Shown: positions 14,703 through 16,151 of the stretch, in pieces
How the letters are laid out: each line of letters starts with the position of its first letter
Numbering within the stretch: the stretch's first letter is position 1
NCBI GenBank assembly: GCA_018660305.1
Contig: JABJKO010000135.1
Span: forward strand, 1 to 16,151
From: Rhodospirillaceae bacterium
GTDB taxonomy: Bacteria; Pseudomonadota; Alphaproteobacteria; MPNO01; UBA2964
Length of the DNA: 16,151 nt
Direction: 5' to 3'
Program-made: the position numbers and the translations under genes
The notes under the pieces: model-generated
Databases searched by the model: none
What the model was told of the DNA's origin: nothing
What the model saw: only the letters and a program-made list of their open reading frames with translations

Positions 14703-15803
14703 CTACTCCGCCGTTCCGATGTGTTCCCGCTTCACCAGATCCCAATCGATCTGGTAGCCCAGGCCCGGCTCGGTCGGGGCATGCACATAGCCGTCGGTGT
14801 ACTGGATGTCCTCCACCAGACCGAATTCGTTGGCCCCGGTGCAGGGGAAGAATTCAAAGAATTCGCAGTTAGGCACCGCCATGGTGACGTGCAGGTTGGC
14901 CACGTTGTTCAGGGAATTGCCGCCGTGGTGGATCTCACACTTCATGTTGAAGCCTTCCGCCAGATGGCAGAGGCGAACCAGGGGCGTGATGCCGCCCGTG
15001 ATGGCCACATCGCCGCGCAGCATGTCCGTGGCGTTCTGGGTGATCCATTGCGCCATGCCATAGAAGCGGCCCGGGGCGTATTCCGTGGCCATGATGGGGA
15101 TGTCCAGCTTCTGCTTCAGCTTGACGTAGTTGTAGATGTCTTCCTCCACCAAAGGATCTTCGTACCAGTAGAAATCCAGTTCCTCGATGGCGCGGCCGAC
15201 GCGCATGGCGTCCTCGTACTGATAGGCCCACATGGAATCCATCATTAGCTTGATATCGCCGCCCACCCCCTCGCGCACGGCCTGGGAAATCTCGATATCC
15301 GCCTTTGCCGTGCCGTGGGGATGCAGCTTGTGGGCGGTCCAGCCCATCTCCTTGAAGCGCAGCGCCTCCTCCACATACTCTTCCGGTGTGGCGTGATAGG
15401 CGGTGGAGGAATAGACGGGCACCGTTTCCTTGCAGGTGCCCAGCAGGCGATGGATGGGTAGGTTGGCGATCTTGCCGTTGATGTCCCACAGGCAGATATC
15501 GATGGCGCCAATGACGTTGGTGGCGACGGAGCGGTTCTGCTTCCACATCTCCCACCAGATGGCACCGATATCCTGGGGGTCCCGGCCCATGATCATGGGC
15601 TTGATGAACTCGATCAGCCCCGGCGCGAAATGATGCGCCCCCATGCGGGATGAACCCAGGAAAGCATTGCCGCTGACACCTTCGTCGGTCTCCACCGTGA
15701 CGATGCCCAACTGCTGTTCCTGCCCGAACATGGTGCCCACGCCGGTCTTCCAGCCGGCGGATTTCCAGGCGCAGATATCCACTTTGACGTTGGTGATTTT
15801 CAT
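14703..15803 (-). CDS. MR/MLE-type enolase-superfamily enzyme (probable acid-sugar dehydratase or racemase)
   Basis: Abstracts the alpha proton of a carboxylate bound to Mg2+; substrate unknown. Of 366 residues, a capping domain (1-120) is followed by the barrel. Metal ligands are D189 (MMDSMW), E215 (WYEDPL) and E241 (ATEYAPG). The second-half base is His292/His293 in EIHHGG, with D265 (RGDVAITGG) as its partner, the mandelate-racemase-subgroup pattern. The first-half KxK of that subgroup reads K159-L-H161 (HKLHPHG), which is unusual. The start ATG 15803 is set by GGGAGGA (15811-15817 on the opposite strand) with 7-base spacing. The open frame extends upstream to 15962, but that part would enter the divergent gene and lacks family similarity. 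It is divergent from the GST-zeta-like gene across a 136-bp control region. Confidence 0.93.
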   Translation of the reverse strand: MKITNVKVDICAWKSAGWKTGVGTMFGQEQQLGIVTVETDEGVSGNAFLGSSRMGAHHFAPGLIEFIKPMIMGRDPQDIGAIWWEMWKQNRSVATNVIGAIDICLWDINGKIANLPIHRLLGTCKETVPVYSSTAYHATPEEYVEEALRFKEMGWTAHKLHPHGTAKADIEISQAVREGVGGDIKLMMDSMWAYQYEDAMRVGRAIEELDFYWYEDPLVEEDIYNYVKLKQKLDIPIMATEYAPGRFYGMAQWITQNATDMLRGDVAITGGITPLVRLCHLAEGFNMKCEIHHGGNSLNNVANLHVTMAVPNCEFFEFFPCTGANEFGLVEDIQYTDGYVHAPTEPGLGYQIDWDLVKREHIGTAE

Positions 15804-15939
15804 TGCTGTTTCCTCCCGTTTTCCCGAATGTATGATAGTGGCCGGTATTCCGGGATTGATCAAATCAATGCAAATTAATGCAAGATAAGTGATCGGCAAT
15901 CCAGACACAGGTGGTGCGAAAGATGGCGCGGCGGCAATC
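15804..15939. promoter_or_regulatory. Divergent control region with 10-bp-phased repeats
   Basis: Between the MR/MLE enzyme and the GST-zeta-like gene lie three adjacent 10-mers, CAAATCAATG, CAAATTAATG and CAAGATAAGT (15861-15890), giving AATGCAA twice at one helical turn. The perfect palindrome TTGATCAA (15856-15863) overlaps the first copy. The placement suits an operator serving both genes. The protein that would bind is not in the window. Confidence 0.5.
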
Positions 15940-16151
15940 ATGACCCTGACATTGTATTCCAACTATCTCAATTCCGCCGGCGAGCGGGTGCGCATTGCCC
16001 TGGCCCTGAAACAGATCAACTACGACTATATCTCGGTCGGTCAAATCGGCTGGGAGGCCTACGAGAAAATCAATCCGCAACGGTTGATGCCCGCCTTGAA
16101 AATCGGCGACCGCATCATCCCCCAGTCCACCGCGATCCTGGAGTATCTGGA
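15940..16151 (+). CDS. GST-zeta / maleylacetoacetate-isomerase-like protein, N-terminal part, cut by window end
   Basis: Seventy-one residues of a glutathione-transferase N-domain are visible; the frame stays open to the window edge. It reads MTLTLYSNYLNSAGERVRIALALK, then YEKINPQRLMPAL and IPQSTAILEYL. The family landmarks are RVRIAL, NPQ, the cis-Pro (MPAL) and the QSxAI glutathione site, typical of zeta-class enzymes that isomerise maleylacetoacetate or maleylpyruvate. The catalytic SSCS loop is altered and about one residue shorter (NSAG), so S11 is the likely nucleophile stabiliser and isomerase activity is uncertain. ATG 15940 is the first in-frame start, with no clear ribosome site. 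It is divergent from the MR/MLE gene and may work in the same catabolic route, which is inference from position only. Confidence 0.88.
   Translation, partial: MTLTLYSNYLNSAGERVRIALALKQINYDYISVGQIGWEAYEKINPQRLMPALKIGDRIIPQSTAILEYL

Noticed and set aside
15804..15962. N-terminal extension of the MR/MLE enzyme
   Set aside because: ATG 15803 has an excellent GGGAGGA ribosome site and begins the family N-terminus; the extension would cross the start of the divergent gene.

Overview
The window looks like a chromosomal stretch from an alphaproteobacterium, probably Rhodospirillales-like. The bases are GC-rich. The gene set (Urate_ox_N membrane protein, several glutathione-transferase-fold proteins, MR/MLE enolase-superfamily enzyme, Gfo/Idh/MocA oxidoreductase, large multi-PAS hybrid kinase) fits that group. 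This placement is inference from gene content and protein character, not from a marker gene. I see no rRNA, tRNA, CRISPR array, phage gene or transposase.

Layout. (1) 1-398, minus: N-terminal part of a short-chain dehydrogenase, cut by the window edge. (2) 598-3135, plus: three closely packed genes. These are a sulfotransferase-fold protein, a CysC-like (APS kinase family) kinase that overlaps it by about 32 bp, and a class I SAM methyltransferase. (3) 3133-3343: a small palindromic MITE/REP-like element whose left end holds the methyltransferase stop codon. (4) 3477-5768, plus: acyl-CoA dehydrogenase family protein and Gfo/Idh/MocA oxidoreductase. (5) 5782-6333, minus: carboxymuconolactone-decarboxylase-fold protein, convergent with the oxidoreductase. 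(6) 6521-10612, plus: a 1363-residue soluble hybrid histidine kinase with six PAS domains, one GAF domain and a C-terminal receiver. (7) 10613-10766: a spacer with a very long near-perfect hairpin inside short terminal inverted repeats. (8) 10767-13807, minus: GST, YdjM-type membrane hydrolase and a MocR-like aminotransferase without its DNA-binding domain. A triple 12-bp tandem repeat separates the last two. (9) 13923-14528, plus: Urate_ox_N (PuuD-like) membrane protein followed by a clear intrinsic terminator. (10) 14703-15803, minus: MR/MLE enolase-superfamily enzyme. It is divergent from a GST-zeta/maleylacetoacetate-isomerase-like gene, 15940 onward, which is cut by the window end. Three 10-bp repeats lie between them.

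How they may work together. Most of the window is ordinary metabolic and accessory content in short operons. The most interesting unit is the sulfotransferase-fold/CysC-like pair. The two genes are translationally interlocked, but the kinase lacks the residues that usually grip APS, and the sulfotransferase has an abnormal 5'-phosphosulfate loop. One hypothesis is that the kinase makes a 3'-phosphorylated nucleotide donor that is not PAPS, in the manner of the Campylobacter cytidine diphosphoramidate kinase, and that the partner uses it. A plain divergent PAPS module is the conservative alternative. The MR enzyme and the divergent GST-zeta gene may form a small catabolic module under one shared control region.
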